Of a DNA stretch of 64,000 nt, positions 1 through 10,322 are shown in pieces. How positions within the stretch are numbered: the first letter of the stretch is position 1; each line of letters opens with the position of its first letter. Both the position numbers and the translations under genes were made by a program. Under the pieces are notes generated by a model. That model saw nothing but the letters and a program-made list of their open reading frames with translations. It had not been told where the DNA came from and ran no database searches. This DNA comes from Hofstenia miamia (Eukaryota; Xenacoelomorpha; Acoela): positions 3,432,832 to 3,496,831 of the forward strand of contig SCFE01000001.1 in the NCBI GenBank assembly GCA_004352715.1. The letters are read 5' to 3'.

Positions 1-20
1 TATATATATATATATATATA
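1..20. repeat. (TA)n microsatellite at the window edge
   Basis: Pure TA dinucleotide repeat running off the left edge. Similar tracts recur at 7036-7083, 7936-7955, 18388-18413, 19215-19234, 21296-21336, 24593-24632, 25226-25261, 36696-36719 and beside the 38950 gap. Confidence 0.95.
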
Positions 21-72
21 ATGGCTATATTAAACCAAAATATTGCAAATAAATAATAATGTACATTAAATT

Positions 73-538
73 TTACTTATATGTGGATCTTGAGATTCGG
101 CAATTTGAACAACTGCAAGATAAAAACCAGCTACATATTTTCTCTGGATCGCATTTTTTTTTAATATATTGTCGAAAGAATTTCTTAATCCTTTTTTTGA
201 ATTGATTACTTGTCTGATCTAATTCAATATCAGTATTCATAAATAAATAATTTCCTAGGTGAATAATTCTATCAAAGTAATTAGAAAATTGTAGTGTTCT
301 TGTAGATCTTTTAATTTGAAATAGTCTTTTGCATTTTAATCTGGCATTGATGACATTGTATTTATAGCTAATATAATTAAAGATGTTAGTCATATTTATT
401 TTTTAAGAGCTTATTGAAAAATATTAAGTCATTTATTTGAAATTGAATGGCTATAGGAACTATGTTTTCATCAGCTGAGTTTTGATAATTGACTCTCTTA
501 TTTTGTAAAATCCATTTTAGGCACTTTCTTTGAAAATT
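73..538 (-). pseudogene. LINE reverse transcriptase C-terminal tail, decayed
   Basis: An open stretch of about 106 codons (73-393) has the layout of the C-terminal tail of many non-LTR retrotransposon polyproteins. It runs from a basic stretch with TRTLQFSNYFDRIIHLGNYL (the usual F-x-R-I-x-x-L/W-N-x-L-P region), through SNQFKKRIKKFF, to a final cysteine cluster CSWFLSCSCSNC. The region upstream on the minus strand (394-538) reads as related sequence with stops and then enters a gap, so the RT core is not visible. The call rests on remembered family layout; no catalytic residues are present. Host coding sequence is unlikely. Confidence 0.55.
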
Positions 539-1538
539 NNNNNNNNNNNNNNNNNNNNNNNNNNNNNNNNNNNNNNNNNNNNNNNNNNNNNNNNNNNNNN
601 NNNNNNNNNNNNNNNNNNNNNNNNNNNNNNNNNNNNNNNNNNNNNNNNNNNNNNNNNNNNNNNNNNNNNNNNNNNNNNNNNNNNNNNNNNNNNNNNNNNN
701 NNNNNNNNNNNNNNNNNNNNNNNNNNNNNNNNNNNNNNNNNNNNNNNNNNNNNNNNNNNNNNNNNNNNNNNNNNNNNNNNNNNNNNNNNNNNNNNNNNNN
801 NNNNNNNNNNNNNNNNNNNNNNNNNNNNNNNNNNNNNNNNNNNNNNNNNNNNNNNNNNNNNNNNNNNNNNNNNNNNNNNNNNNNNNNNNNNNNNNNNNNN
901 NNNNNNNNNNNNNNNNNNNNNNNNNNNNNNNNNNNNNNNNNNNNNNNNNNNNNNNNNNNNNNNNNNNNNNNNNNNNNNNNNNNNNNNNNNNNNNNNNNNN
1001 NNNNNNNNNNNNNNNNNNNNNNNNNNNNNNNNNNNNNNNNNNNNNNNNNNNNNNNNNNNNNNNNNNNNNNNNNNNNNNNNNNNNNNNNNNNNNNNNNNNN
1101 NNNNNNNNNNNNNNNNNNNNNNNNNNNNNNNNNNNNNNNNNNNNNNNNNNNNNNNNNNNNNNNNNNNNNNNNNNNNNNNNNNNNNNNNNNNNNNNNNNNN
1201 NNNNNNNNNNNNNNNNNNNNNNNNNNNNNNNNNNNNNNNNNNNNNNNNNNNNNNNNNNNNNNNNNNNNNNNNNNNNNNNNNNNNNNNNNNNNNNNNNNNN
1301 NNNNNNNNNNNNNNNNNNNNNNNNNNNNNNNNNNNNNNNNNNNNNNNNNNNNNNNNNNNNNNNNNNNNNNNNNNNNNNNNNNNNNNNNNNNNNNNNNNNN
1401 NNNNNNNNNNNNNNNNNNNNNNNNNNNNNNNNNNNNNNNNNNNNNNNNNNNNNNNNNNNNNNNNNNNNNNNNNNNNNNNNNNNNNNNNNNNNNNNNNNNN
1501 NNNNNNNNNNNNNNNNNNNNNNNNNNNNNNNNNNNNNN
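539..1538. other. Assembly gap, 1000 N
   Basis: Exactly 1000 N, the usual placeholder for a gap of unknown size. Reading frames crossing it mean nothing. Confidence 0.99.
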
Positions 1539-2064
1539 AAAGTTGAATATTTCTATTCCAGGCACATTTTACACTAAGTCATATCAATCTAAAAAAATCA
1601 TCAACGATGATTTATTGAACATTACTTATTTGAACAAATCAATTTAGTGGTGTGCAATTAACATGGGATTCAAATTTCTGAAAATGTTCCTCGAAAACTC
1701 TAATTGCTGTAAGTTCATATAGAATTGCCCCTAACTTGATTATGTAGCATACCAATATAAGTAGGGCCTACATAACAAATATTAAAAAACCAGGTTGGAG
1801 AGTTACTTTAATTTTTTGCAAATTATACTATCCAAATTCTTTTATATACATAAGCCACAAGAGAGTTCCAAGGGTAGAATTTGATAAATATCTTGACCAG
1901 ACAATGTGTAGAAACTATTGAGGAATTCTCATATTGATTTGATATGCAGAACGACATCGCACGCACCTATGATAATGAGTAGAAATGCTTCCCTTCTCTT
2001 CAGCAGTAACAAAGCAAATTTTCTCTAAGACTTTGGTACTTCTTGTTCTCTGCTATTACAATAG

Positions 2065-2187
2065 TTTTTGGTGCACTTCAAGAACAGAAATGAAGCTTAC
2101 GGGCTCACATACGATACTTTTGCAGATATGCCTTACTCAGCTACGGATGCTTTTAATTTTTATCTCGATCTCTCTGATTTGTTAATG
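2065..2187 (+). CDS. Candidate internal exon of an unidentified host gene
   Basis: A 123-nt open segment lies between a good acceptor (pyrimidine-rich stretch ending ACAATAG at 2058-2064) and a near-perfect donor (ATG then GTAAGTAAG at 2188). It is exactly 41 codons, phase 0 at both ends, and the translation is complex (for example YGLTYDTFADMPYSATDAF followed by FYLDLSDLL), unlike random AT-rich ORFs. I do not recognise the protein. No joining exon was found in this 1050-bp contig between two gaps. A weaker candidate at 1648-1708 also sits between an AG and a GTAAGT donor, but its phase does not match. Seen: splice signals and open frame. Inferred: that it is a real exon. Confidence 0.4.
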
Positions 2188-2588
2188 GTAAGTAAGATAA
2201 TCAATATGTATAGCAGTTTCCTGCTAACTTATGATTCGGATTCGAGAAATTAAGACCCCAAATTACAGCTGCCCAGGATCAAATTCTCTCTCATTTCAGG
2301 AAACTTTAGTGTTCTAGTACGTAAGGGATTCAAATCCCTTTAGACGTGTAGATCTACTGTGATGTTTCAATAAATTCATAAAGGTTTACCAGAATAGAGA
2401 TAAGAAATGATGACCAACCTATTAGGCAAAACTGGAAAATTTTGCCTAGCCAATGTCTCATGTTAGGTTTAGTCAACCTACTTTTATTTCCGTTTAACTA
2501 GCTATGTTTATTTAACATTATTCAGCCACGTTTGCGTGTAGAAATGCACAAAGAGTATGCCTTTCTTATGAATAATATATGGATATCA

Positions 2589-3588
2589 NNNNNNNNNNNN
2601 NNNNNNNNNNNNNNNNNNNNNNNNNNNNNNNNNNNNNNNNNNNNNNNNNNNNNNNNNNNNNNNNNNNNNNNNNNNNNNNNNNNNNNNNNNNNNNNNNNNN
2701 NNNNNNNNNNNNNNNNNNNNNNNNNNNNNNNNNNNNNNNNNNNNNNNNNNNNNNNNNNNNNNNNNNNNNNNNNNNNNNNNNNNNNNNNNNNNNNNNNNNN
2801 NNNNNNNNNNNNNNNNNNNNNNNNNNNNNNNNNNNNNNNNNNNNNNNNNNNNNNNNNNNNNNNNNNNNNNNNNNNNNNNNNNNNNNNNNNNNNNNNNNNN
2901 NNNNNNNNNNNNNNNNNNNNNNNNNNNNNNNNNNNNNNNNNNNNNNNNNNNNNNNNNNNNNNNNNNNNNNNNNNNNNNNNNNNNNNNNNNNNNNNNNNNN
3001 NNNNNNNNNNNNNNNNNNNNNNNNNNNNNNNNNNNNNNNNNNNNNNNNNNNNNNNNNNNNNNNNNNNNNNNNNNNNNNNNNNNNNNNNNNNNNNNNNNNN
3101 NNNNNNNNNNNNNNNNNNNNNNNNNNNNNNNNNNNNNNNNNNNNNNNNNNNNNNNNNNNNNNNNNNNNNNNNNNNNNNNNNNNNNNNNNNNNNNNNNNNN
3201 NNNNNNNNNNNNNNNNNNNNNNNNNNNNNNNNNNNNNNNNNNNNNNNNNNNNNNNNNNNNNNNNNNNNNNNNNNNNNNNNNNNNNNNNNNNNNNNNNNNN
3301 NNNNNNNNNNNNNNNNNNNNNNNNNNNNNNNNNNNNNNNNNNNNNNNNNNNNNNNNNNNNNNNNNNNNNNNNNNNNNNNNNNNNNNNNNNNNNNNNNNNN
3401 NNNNNNNNNNNNNNNNNNNNNNNNNNNNNNNNNNNNNNNNNNNNNNNNNNNNNNNNNNNNNNNNNNNNNNNNNNNNNNNNNNNNNNNNNNNNNNNNNNNN
3501 NNNNNNNNNNNNNNNNNNNNNNNNNNNNNNNNNNNNNNNNNNNNNNNNNNNNNNNNNNNNNNNNNNNNNNNNNNNNNNNNNNNNNNNN
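2589..3588. other. Assembly gap, 1000 N
   Basis: Exactly 1000 N, a placeholder gap. The segment immediately to its right is the first copy of a duplicated block. Confidence 0.99.
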
Positions 3589-4339
3589 TTCCTGATGTGG
3601 ACATGGGTGGGTCATGTAACCGCACGCAAGCTGTTCTATCTTTACTTACTTTCTTTATCCAGGATAAAAACTAAAACTTCAATATAAATGACGAATTTGA
3701 CCCTAAGTTTTTCGTGGAAGATGCGAGGTGGCATCACGTCACTATCTGAACTCAACGCCAAACACCATGACCGTGGAATGAAATTTGGTGTGCATAACCC
3801 TAACCACAACATATTTACTGTTTTTTGTTCTTCAGATTTGTTAACAACTACCTTTTCCAAATTTTTTTCCTTGACTATAGGACTAAAAAATTACCCTTTT
3901 TGTATTTAGGATAAACGGTTTTTGAGGCTTCATTGCGCAATAGGGATAGGGCTAAATTTTCTCCCATAGGAATTTCAATTTTTTTAGCCTTCTGCTAAAA
4001 TATCTAGCACCCGTAGACGATCAAAAATCATTTTAAAATTTGAAAGATTAAACCAATACTCGAATCATTTAAACGTCAAATTTAATTCACAAACAAACAT
4101 CAAATATGGAAAGCGTTGGCTTCATTATTAGCGTAGAAATACGCCGGCGAAAACATCAAGGAATATGTCAATTTCCACTTAACATCAAAAATTTTTAATC
4201 AGATGAATAACATCAACATCGACATTTTTTTAGATTAAAAGAAAGAAATTAAGAAATGTCACAGAAGCCATTGAAACTAAGAGCAATGATAGGAGGAAAT
4301 CATTAAATAAATTAATCAATATACGTGATTATATATACA
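3589..4339. repeat. Duplicated block, copy A (inside a mariner relic)
   Basis: This 751-bp segment is repeated at 6302-7052 at a constant offset of 2713. By eye I see one difference: C at 4268 against T at 6981. Copy A begins at a gap edge and ends where a Tc1-like element starts (CAGGG at 4338); copy B continues into a TA microsatellite instead. The minus strand carries the same degenerate mariner transposase part as copy B, including the motif SDVMPPRIFHEKLRV. Near-identity next to gaps suggests two haplotypes placed in tandem rather than an old duplication. Confidence 0.9.
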
Positions 4340-4375
4340 GGGTCGCTCAAATTAATTGCATAACACATTTTTTAG

Positions 4376-4509
4376 CTAGTTGAACAGATAACCATGGCGC
4401 CACAGTTTGCATGTTCTCAGCAAATTGACTAGTTGATCATGACTAGTTGAACAGGTAGCCATGGCGCCATAGTTTGCACTTTCTCAGCAAATTGACTAGT
4501 TGATCATGC
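4376..4509 (+). repeat. 67-bp tandem direct repeat inside the transposon end
   Basis: Two copies of about 67 bp start with CTAGTTGAACAG at 4376 and 4443, with a few mismatches. Each contains CCATGGCGCCA and ends CTAGTTGATCATG. Subterminal repeats of this kind often lie between the terminus and transposase in Tc1/mariner elements and may bind transposase; that role is inference. Confidence 0.85.
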
Positions 4510-4576
4510 TTTTAAGGACAGATGATTAAATTTGACGTTTATTTTTCCGGCAGTCATTTTTTCTCAAATTTCACTT

Positions 4577-4940
4577 ATGACAGACACTCCAGACTGTATT
4601 AGAGACTTAATAATTCATCACCATCAGCAGAATTTAACTCAGCAACAAATTGCAGCTATTCTACTAGTGGATCAATCAACCGTTTCGAGAATCATTAAGA
4701 AGTGGAAGCAAAGTGGAACAGTGAAAGCAAGAAGAAAACGTCGATGTGGAAGAAAACGTTTATTTACGGCTCAAGGAGAAAGGGTACTTGCACGCATCAG
4801 TTCGAATAACCCTAAAATGACAGCTAAAGAGGTTCAGAGAGAAGCGGGGCATTTATTTATTAATGCTCATGTCAACACAATCAATTCAAAAACAATCCAG
4901 TACTTCAATTTTCGTTCGTCGCAGAGAAACCGACAAAATC
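4577..4940 (+). CDS. Tc1/mariner transposase, N-terminal DNA-binding part (truncated by gap)
   Basis: From the ATG at 4577 the frame encodes a helix-turn-helix region typical of Tc1/mariner transposases: NLTQQQIAAILLVDQSTVSR followed by KKWKQSGTVKARRKRRCGRK, then a second DNA-binding segment beginning TAQGERVLARI. The last 20 or so codons before the gap no longer match the family well, suggesting a frameshift near 4870. The catalytic DDE region would lie in or beyond the gap. The frame also runs 15 codons upstream, but the ATG at 4577 starts the conserved part. Confidence 0.75.
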
Positions 4941-5940
4941 NNNNNNNNNNNNNNNNNNNNNNNNNNNNNNNNNNNNNNNNNNNNNNNNNNNNNNNNNNNN
5001 NNNNNNNNNNNNNNNNNNNNNNNNNNNNNNNNNNNNNNNNNNNNNNNNNNNNNNNNNNNNNNNNNNNNNNNNNNNNNNNNNNNNNNNNNNNNNNNNNNNN
5101 NNNNNNNNNNNNNNNNNNNNNNNNNNNNNNNNNNNNNNNNNNNNNNNNNNNNNNNNNNNNNNNNNNNNNNNNNNNNNNNNNNNNNNNNNNNNNNNNNNNN
5201 NNNNNNNNNNNNNNNNNNNNNNNNNNNNNNNNNNNNNNNNNNNNNNNNNNNNNNNNNNNNNNNNNNNNNNNNNNNNNNNNNNNNNNNNNNNNNNNNNNNN
5301 NNNNNNNNNNNNNNNNNNNNNNNNNNNNNNNNNNNNNNNNNNNNNNNNNNNNNNNNNNNNNNNNNNNNNNNNNNNNNNNNNNNNNNNNNNNNNNNNNNNN
5401 NNNNNNNNNNNNNNNNNNNNNNNNNNNNNNNNNNNNNNNNNNNNNNNNNNNNNNNNNNNNNNNNNNNNNNNNNNNNNNNNNNNNNNNNNNNNNNNNNNNN
5501 NNNNNNNNNNNNNNNNNNNNNNNNNNNNNNNNNNNNNNNNNNNNNNNNNNNNNNNNNNNNNNNNNNNNNNNNNNNNNNNNNNNNNNNNNNNNNNNNNNNN
5601 NNNNNNNNNNNNNNNNNNNNNNNNNNNNNNNNNNNNNNNNNNNNNNNNNNNNNNNNNNNNNNNNNNNNNNNNNNNNNNNNNNNNNNNNNNNNNNNNNNNN
5701 NNNNNNNNNNNNNNNNNNNNNNNNNNNNNNNNNNNNNNNNNNNNNNNNNNNNNNNNNNNNNNNNNNNNNNNNNNNNNNNNNNNNNNNNNNNNNNNNNNNN
5801 NNNNNNNNNNNNNNNNNNNNNNNNNNNNNNNNNNNNNNNNNNNNNNNNNNNNNNNNNNNNNNNNNNNNNNNNNNNNNNNNNNNNNNNNNNNNNNNNNNNN
5901 NNNNNNNNNNNNNNNNNNNNNNNNNNNNNNNNNNNNNNNN
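4941..5940. other. Assembly gap, 1000 N
   Basis: Exactly 1000 N. The contig to the left ends inside a Tc1-like transposase; the one to the right starts in (TA)n at the end of a different transposon. Confidence 0.99.
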
Positions 5941-5952
5941 TATATATATATA

Positions 5953-6650
5953 GGGTGCGCAGGTTAAATAACCGCAATTATAATGCAAAACTGAAAATGA
6001 GTTAGATCTTTGGCAAAATTATCAAAATATTTGAAAGAAACATTAGTTAACATTAATTTTACTGAATAAAATCTCTCAGGGCTCAATGACAGCCTTGATA
6101 CGAGACCAGAAGCATGAGCAAATGCGCAAAATTTAAAGTTTTGGCATTTGTCTTAACTCCCGAGTGATTCTTTCAATCAAATCATTTTCATTTTTGCATG
6201 GGGTTTTATTAGTTTGTCGTTTAAGCGCGCCCCATACAAAAAGTCCATGGGATAAATGTCTAGTAATACTGGGGGGGGGGTATAATAGAACGAATAGATT
6301 TTTCCTGATGTGGACATGGGTGGGTCATGTAACCGCACGCAAGCTGTTCTATCTTTACTTACTTTCTTTATCCAGGATAAAAACTAAAACTTCAATATAA
6401 ATGACGAATTTGACCCTAAGTTTTTCGTGGAAGATGCGAGGTGGCATCACGTCACTATCTGAACTCAACGCCAAACACCATGACCGTGGAATGAAATTTG
6501 GTGTGCATAACCCTAACCACAACATATTTACTGTTTTTTGTTCTTCAGATTTGTTAACAACTACCTTTTCCAAATTTTTTTCCTTGACTATAGGACTAAA
6601 AAATTACCCTTTTTGTATTTAGGATAAACGGTTTTTGAGGCTTCATTGCG
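5953..6650 (-). mobile_element. Mariner-family element relic, transposase on minus strand
   Basis: The left end is AGGGTGCGCAGGTTAAATAA directly after (TA)n at 5941-5952. Its resemblance to the Tc1-like terminus at 4338 (AGGGT, GC, AA, TTAA) suggests related families. Minus-strand translations give two transposase blocks. SSDSDVMPPRIFHEKLRV (about 6420-6480) resembles the 'S-x-GDVMPPH-x-F-x-x-GLRV' block, and LFVWGALKRQTNKTP (about 6190-6240) resembles the block after the last catalytic residue, with a stop at 6133-6135. Frameshifts and missing sequence separate them, so the copy is dead. The other terminus was not found. Confidence 0.6.
6133..6640 (-). pseudogene. Mariner-like transposase, C-terminal half, frameshifted
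   Basis: The conserved blocks are in order on the minus strand: a VMPPRIF block, a region that should hold the second catalytic Asp but is scrambled, then VWGALKRQTNK and an ERITREL helix before the stop at 6133-6135. At least two frame changes are needed to connect them. The SPDLNP-type motif before VWG is degraded to a PMDF-like remnant. Typical family length is about 340 aa; less than half is visible. Confidence 0.55.
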
Positions 6651-7047
6651 CAATAGGGATAGGGCTAAATTTTCTCCCATAGGAATTTCAATTTTTTTAG
6701 CCTTCTGCTAAAATATCTAGCACCCGTAGACGATCAAAAATCATTTTAAAATTTGAAAGATTAAACCAATACTCGAATCATTTAAACGTCAAATTTAATT
6801 CACAAACAAACATCAAATATGGAAAGCGTTGGCTTCATTATTAGCGTAGAAATACGCCGGCGAAAACATCAAGGAATATGTCAATTTCCACTTAACATCA
6901 AAAATTTTTAATCAGATGAATAACATCAACATCGACATTTTTTTAGATTAAAAGAAAGAAATTAAGAAATGTCACAGAAGTCATTGAAACTAAGAGCAAT
7001 GATAGGAGGAAATCATTAAATAAATTAATCAATATACGTGATTATAT

Positions 7048-7052
<5 letters not shown>
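6302..7052. repeat. Duplicated block, copy B
   Basis: Second copy of 3589-4339. Here the block is preceded by the mariner terminus and followed by an uninterrupted TATATACATG(TA)n, that is, the empty version of the TA site occupied by a transposon in copy A. Confidence 0.9.

Positions 7053-7083
<31 letters not shown>
7036..7083. repeat. (TA)n microsatellite
   Basis: An almost pure TA tract with one CATG interruption at the end of duplicate copy B. Confidence 0.9.
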
Positions 7084-7086
<3 letters not shown>

Positions 7087-7955
7087 GATGATATATTGTT
7101 TAATTATTACTGAAAAAACCACATTTCCCAATAAATATCAATTTTTTGTGTATGAAAATAAATAATTTTAATATCGCCACCCCCAAATAGAAAGGGACCA
7201 TCCCAAATCAGTCTTATTTAGGTCTCAGAAGTGTTCAAGACAATGAAGACTATGTTAAGACTCTTATTAGATCAGTCCTACTGGCGTCTCAAAAACACGG
7301 TCTTCAAGACGTCTTAAAGAAGTCTTCAAGTGCCCAATATTTTTTCATTACTTAAAGAAGAAGGATGCATTACATAAAATTGTGTAGCCCAAATACTTTG
7401 TAGATGATCATATTATGAAATTATATTTGGAAAATTTTTGTCAAGGTGTGTTTATTAGGCCCCAATTGAATTTGGTAAACCCAATCCAAAATTAAACTAA
7501 TGAATTTTCATCAACCCCAAGCACCAAATATATTAAGCTGCTTCCCCAATTAGAAATAGACCATTAAAAATATGTCCTAAGTTAGCCCCAAAGTTTCAAA
7601 GTTTTCCCATTCATATGTCTTCAGCACGTCTTGTTCAATTCTATTGTACACAAGCACTCTCCAGCAAACTACTCTAGGTATATTGATGGCCATCAAGTGT
7701 CGGACGTGATGACTATTCAGCATACATTAAATGTATTGTCAATTCAGCGAAATAGATTACGTCTTGTTTTGTTTCACTACAAGTTGCGTATCATGCAAAA
7801 AATATTATTTTTTCCTCGAAAATTTTTACAAATCAATTTTTATATAAGAATTTAGCGACAATATTGCACATATATTATCCCTATCCGATTGGGTAATTGC
7901 CGATTTTACTGGATACTGGATATGGAATTTCGTTATATATATATATATATATATA
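7084..7955. other. No gene seen; AT-rich, with clustered AAGAC/GTCTT words
   Basis: No supported coding region. Between 7210 and 7335 short words AAGAC and GTCTT occur repeatedly on both strands, including a small palindrome AAGACGTCTT near 7308. The stretch ends in (TA)n at 7936-7955, where the assembly breaks. Confidence 0.6.
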
Positions 7956-8955
7956 NNNNNNNNNNNNNNNNNNNNNNNNNNNNNNNNNNNNNNNNNNNNN
8001 NNNNNNNNNNNNNNNNNNNNNNNNNNNNNNNNNNNNNNNNNNNNNNNNNNNNNNNNNNNNNNNNNNNNNNNNNNNNNNNNNNNNNNNNNNNNNNNNNNNN
8101 NNNNNNNNNNNNNNNNNNNNNNNNNNNNNNNNNNNNNNNNNNNNNNNNNNNNNNNNNNNNNNNNNNNNNNNNNNNNNNNNNNNNNNNNNNNNNNNNNNNN
8201 NNNNNNNNNNNNNNNNNNNNNNNNNNNNNNNNNNNNNNNNNNNNNNNNNNNNNNNNNNNNNNNNNNNNNNNNNNNNNNNNNNNNNNNNNNNNNNNNNNNN
8301 NNNNNNNNNNNNNNNNNNNNNNNNNNNNNNNNNNNNNNNNNNNNNNNNNNNNNNNNNNNNNNNNNNNNNNNNNNNNNNNNNNNNNNNNNNNNNNNNNNNN
8401 NNNNNNNNNNNNNNNNNNNNNNNNNNNNNNNNNNNNNNNNNNNNNNNNNNNNNNNNNNNNNNNNNNNNNNNNNNNNNNNNNNNNNNNNNNNNNNNNNNNN
8501 NNNNNNNNNNNNNNNNNNNNNNNNNNNNNNNNNNNNNNNNNNNNNNNNNNNNNNNNNNNNNNNNNNNNNNNNNNNNNNNNNNNNNNNNNNNNNNNNNNNN
8601 NNNNNNNNNNNNNNNNNNNNNNNNNNNNNNNNNNNNNNNNNNNNNNNNNNNNNNNNNNNNNNNNNNNNNNNNNNNNNNNNNNNNNNNNNNNNNNNNNNNN
8701 NNNNNNNNNNNNNNNNNNNNNNNNNNNNNNNNNNNNNNNNNNNNNNNNNNNNNNNNNNNNNNNNNNNNNNNNNNNNNNNNNNNNNNNNNNNNNNNNNNNN
8801 NNNNNNNNNNNNNNNNNNNNNNNNNNNNNNNNNNNNNNNNNNNNNNNNNNNNNNNNNNNNNNNNNNNNNNNNNNNNNNNNNNNNNNNNNNNNNNNNNNNN
8901 NNNNNNNNNNNNNNNNNNNNNNNNNNNNNNNNNNNNNNNNNNNNNNNNNNNNNNN
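7956..8955. other. Assembly gap, 1000 N
   Basis: Exactly 1000 N, starting inside a TA microsatellite. It hides the 5' part of the LINE on its right. Confidence 0.99.
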
Positions 8956-9448
8956 GGCTAAAGAAGTATGTAGAAGCACAACCTAGAGGGTCAATACTGG
9001 AGGTCACTAAGGAGTTAAGGAAGATAAGAACTGAGAGTGAAGGAGACAGCATACCAGAGTAGGATGGAATTAGAGAGACAAACAAGGTATAGGCAGAAGG
9101 CAATGCGTGGAGAATACTGGAAGAACACAGAAAAGTGTGAGAGAAGGCAGGACTGAAGAGAGAAACAGAAGCACTGATAATGGCAGCACAGGAGCAAGCA
9201 ATAAGAACAAACTGGGTGAAGAAACATATAGACAGAAGAGTACAAGTAAGTGATAAGTGTATGCTATGTAAGAAAGAGGCGGAGACAGTCGATCATTTGA
9301 TAGCAAGGTGTGAGAAGTTGGCGCAGAATGAGTATAAGTTCAGGCATGACAAAGTGGGACGAATGATACTTGGAACTTGAGCAGGCAGCATGGGTTAGAA
9401 GCAGGAGACAAGTGGTATGAGCACAAGACACAGGGAGTCATTGATTAT

Positions 9449-10083
9449 GATAAGGTTAAGATACTGTGGGATTTCAACATCCAGACAAGCAAGGTAATAG
9501 AAGCACTGAGGCCAGATATAGTAGTGGTAAACAAAGAGAAAAGATTGGGAGCAGTGATAGACATAGCAGTACCAAAGGACAGGAATATAGAAAGCAAGGA
9601 GAAAGAGAAGATAGACAAGTACAGGGAGTTGGCAGACGAAATAGAAAGGCAGTTGAAATTAAAGAAAGTTGAAGTAGTCCCNNNNNNNNNNNNNNNNNNN
9701 NNNNNNNNNNNNNNNNNNNNNNNNNNNNNNNNNNNNNNNNNNNNNNNNNNNNNNNNNNNNNNNNNNNNNNNNNNNNNNNNNNNNNNNNNNNNNNNNNNNN
9801 NNNNNNNNNNNNNNNNNNNNNNNNNNNNNNNNNNNNNNNNNNNNNNNNNNGATAAGGTTAAGATACTGTGGGACTTCAACATACAGACGAGCAAAGTGAT
9901 AGAAGCACGGAGGCCAGACATAGTAGTGGTAAACAAAGAGAAAAGATTAGGAGCAGTGATAGACATAGCAGTACCAAAAGACAGAAATGTAGAAAGTAAG
10001 GAGAAAGAGAAGATAGACAAGTACAGGGAGTTGGCAGACGAAATAGAAAGGCAGTTGAAATTAGAGAAAGTTGAAGTAGTCCT
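9449..10083 (+). repeat. Endonuclease block of the LINE present twice around a gap
   Basis: Sequence from GATAAGGTTAAGATACTGTG at 9449 recurs at 9851, offset 402, with only scattered mismatches (about ten over 230 bp). A 169-N gap (9682-9850) separates the copies. Either two related LINE ends lie head to tail or the assembler joined two copies of a repeat. Confidence 0.9.
9682..9850. other. Assembly gap, 169 N
   Basis: Estimated-size gap inside the LINE endonuclease region. The reading frame across it is accidental. Confidence 0.98.
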
Positions 10084-10285
10084 GGTAGTTGTAGGAGCAC
10101 TAGGAGCAGTGAGTAAGAAGCATAAGCGATACTATGAGGAGTGGGGAGTACCAAAGTTGGGAGTAGCAGTAACACAGAAGGCAGCATTGTTAGGAACAGC
10201 TAGAGTCCTGAGGAAAGCTCTCAGACACCCTGTGAACTGGTGAGTTCCCCGAGCTGAGAGGGATACCAGCATGAAACTGTGAGAA

Positions 10286-10322
10286 GAAATGAAAATAATA
10301 ACAATATTAATAATAATAATGA
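10286..10322. repeat. (AAT)n tract shared by two LINE 3' ends
   Basis: A short AAT-rich repeat follows the stop and 3' UTR of the + LINE and lies at the 3' end of the - LINE. Some non-LTR families end in short tandem repeats instead of poly(A). Here two convergent elements meet at one such tract. Confidence 0.7.

Larger units (their letters stand above)
4338..4940 (+). mobile_element. Tc1/mariner-type element, 5' part, cut by a gap
   Basis: The element begins with CAGGGTCGCTCAAATTAATT directly after a TA in a TATATA context, as expected for Tc1/mariner insertion. The matching locus without the element is present at 7040-7055 in the duplicate block. A 67-bp direct repeat follows the terminus, then a transposase start. 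The right end is lost in the gap, so the second inverted terminus cannot be checked. Confidence 0.75.
8956..10243 (+). pseudogene. LINE with restriction-like endonuclease, C-terminal end
   Basis: This is the 3' end of a non-LTR retrotransposon ORF. After a linker comes a CCHC knuckle, CMLCKKEAETVDHLIARC (about 9259-9312), followed by a PD-(D/E)XK endonuclease-like block, RPDIVVVNKEKRLGAVIDIA. The C-terminus ends GALGAVSKKH ... LGTARVLRKAL with a stop at 10241-10243. Zinc knuckle plus restriction-like endonuclease is the architecture of the R2/R4 group of LINEs, which nick target DNA for target-primed reverse transcription. There is a stop or frameshift near 9378 between the knuckle and endonuclease. 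A 169-N gap lies inside, and the endonuclease block appears twice (9449-9681 and 9851-10083). The RT domain is lost in the 7956 gap. Confidence 0.75.

Noticed and set aside
498-1565. Long open frames across 539-1538, and similarly across the other N gaps
   Set aside because: They consist almost wholly of unknown residues; N runs carry no stops, so the frames are artefacts.
2318-2345. tRNA T-arm-like hairpin AAGGGATTCAAATCCCTTT
   Set aside because: The loop is eight bases and no D-arm, anticodon arm or acceptor stem can be built around it.
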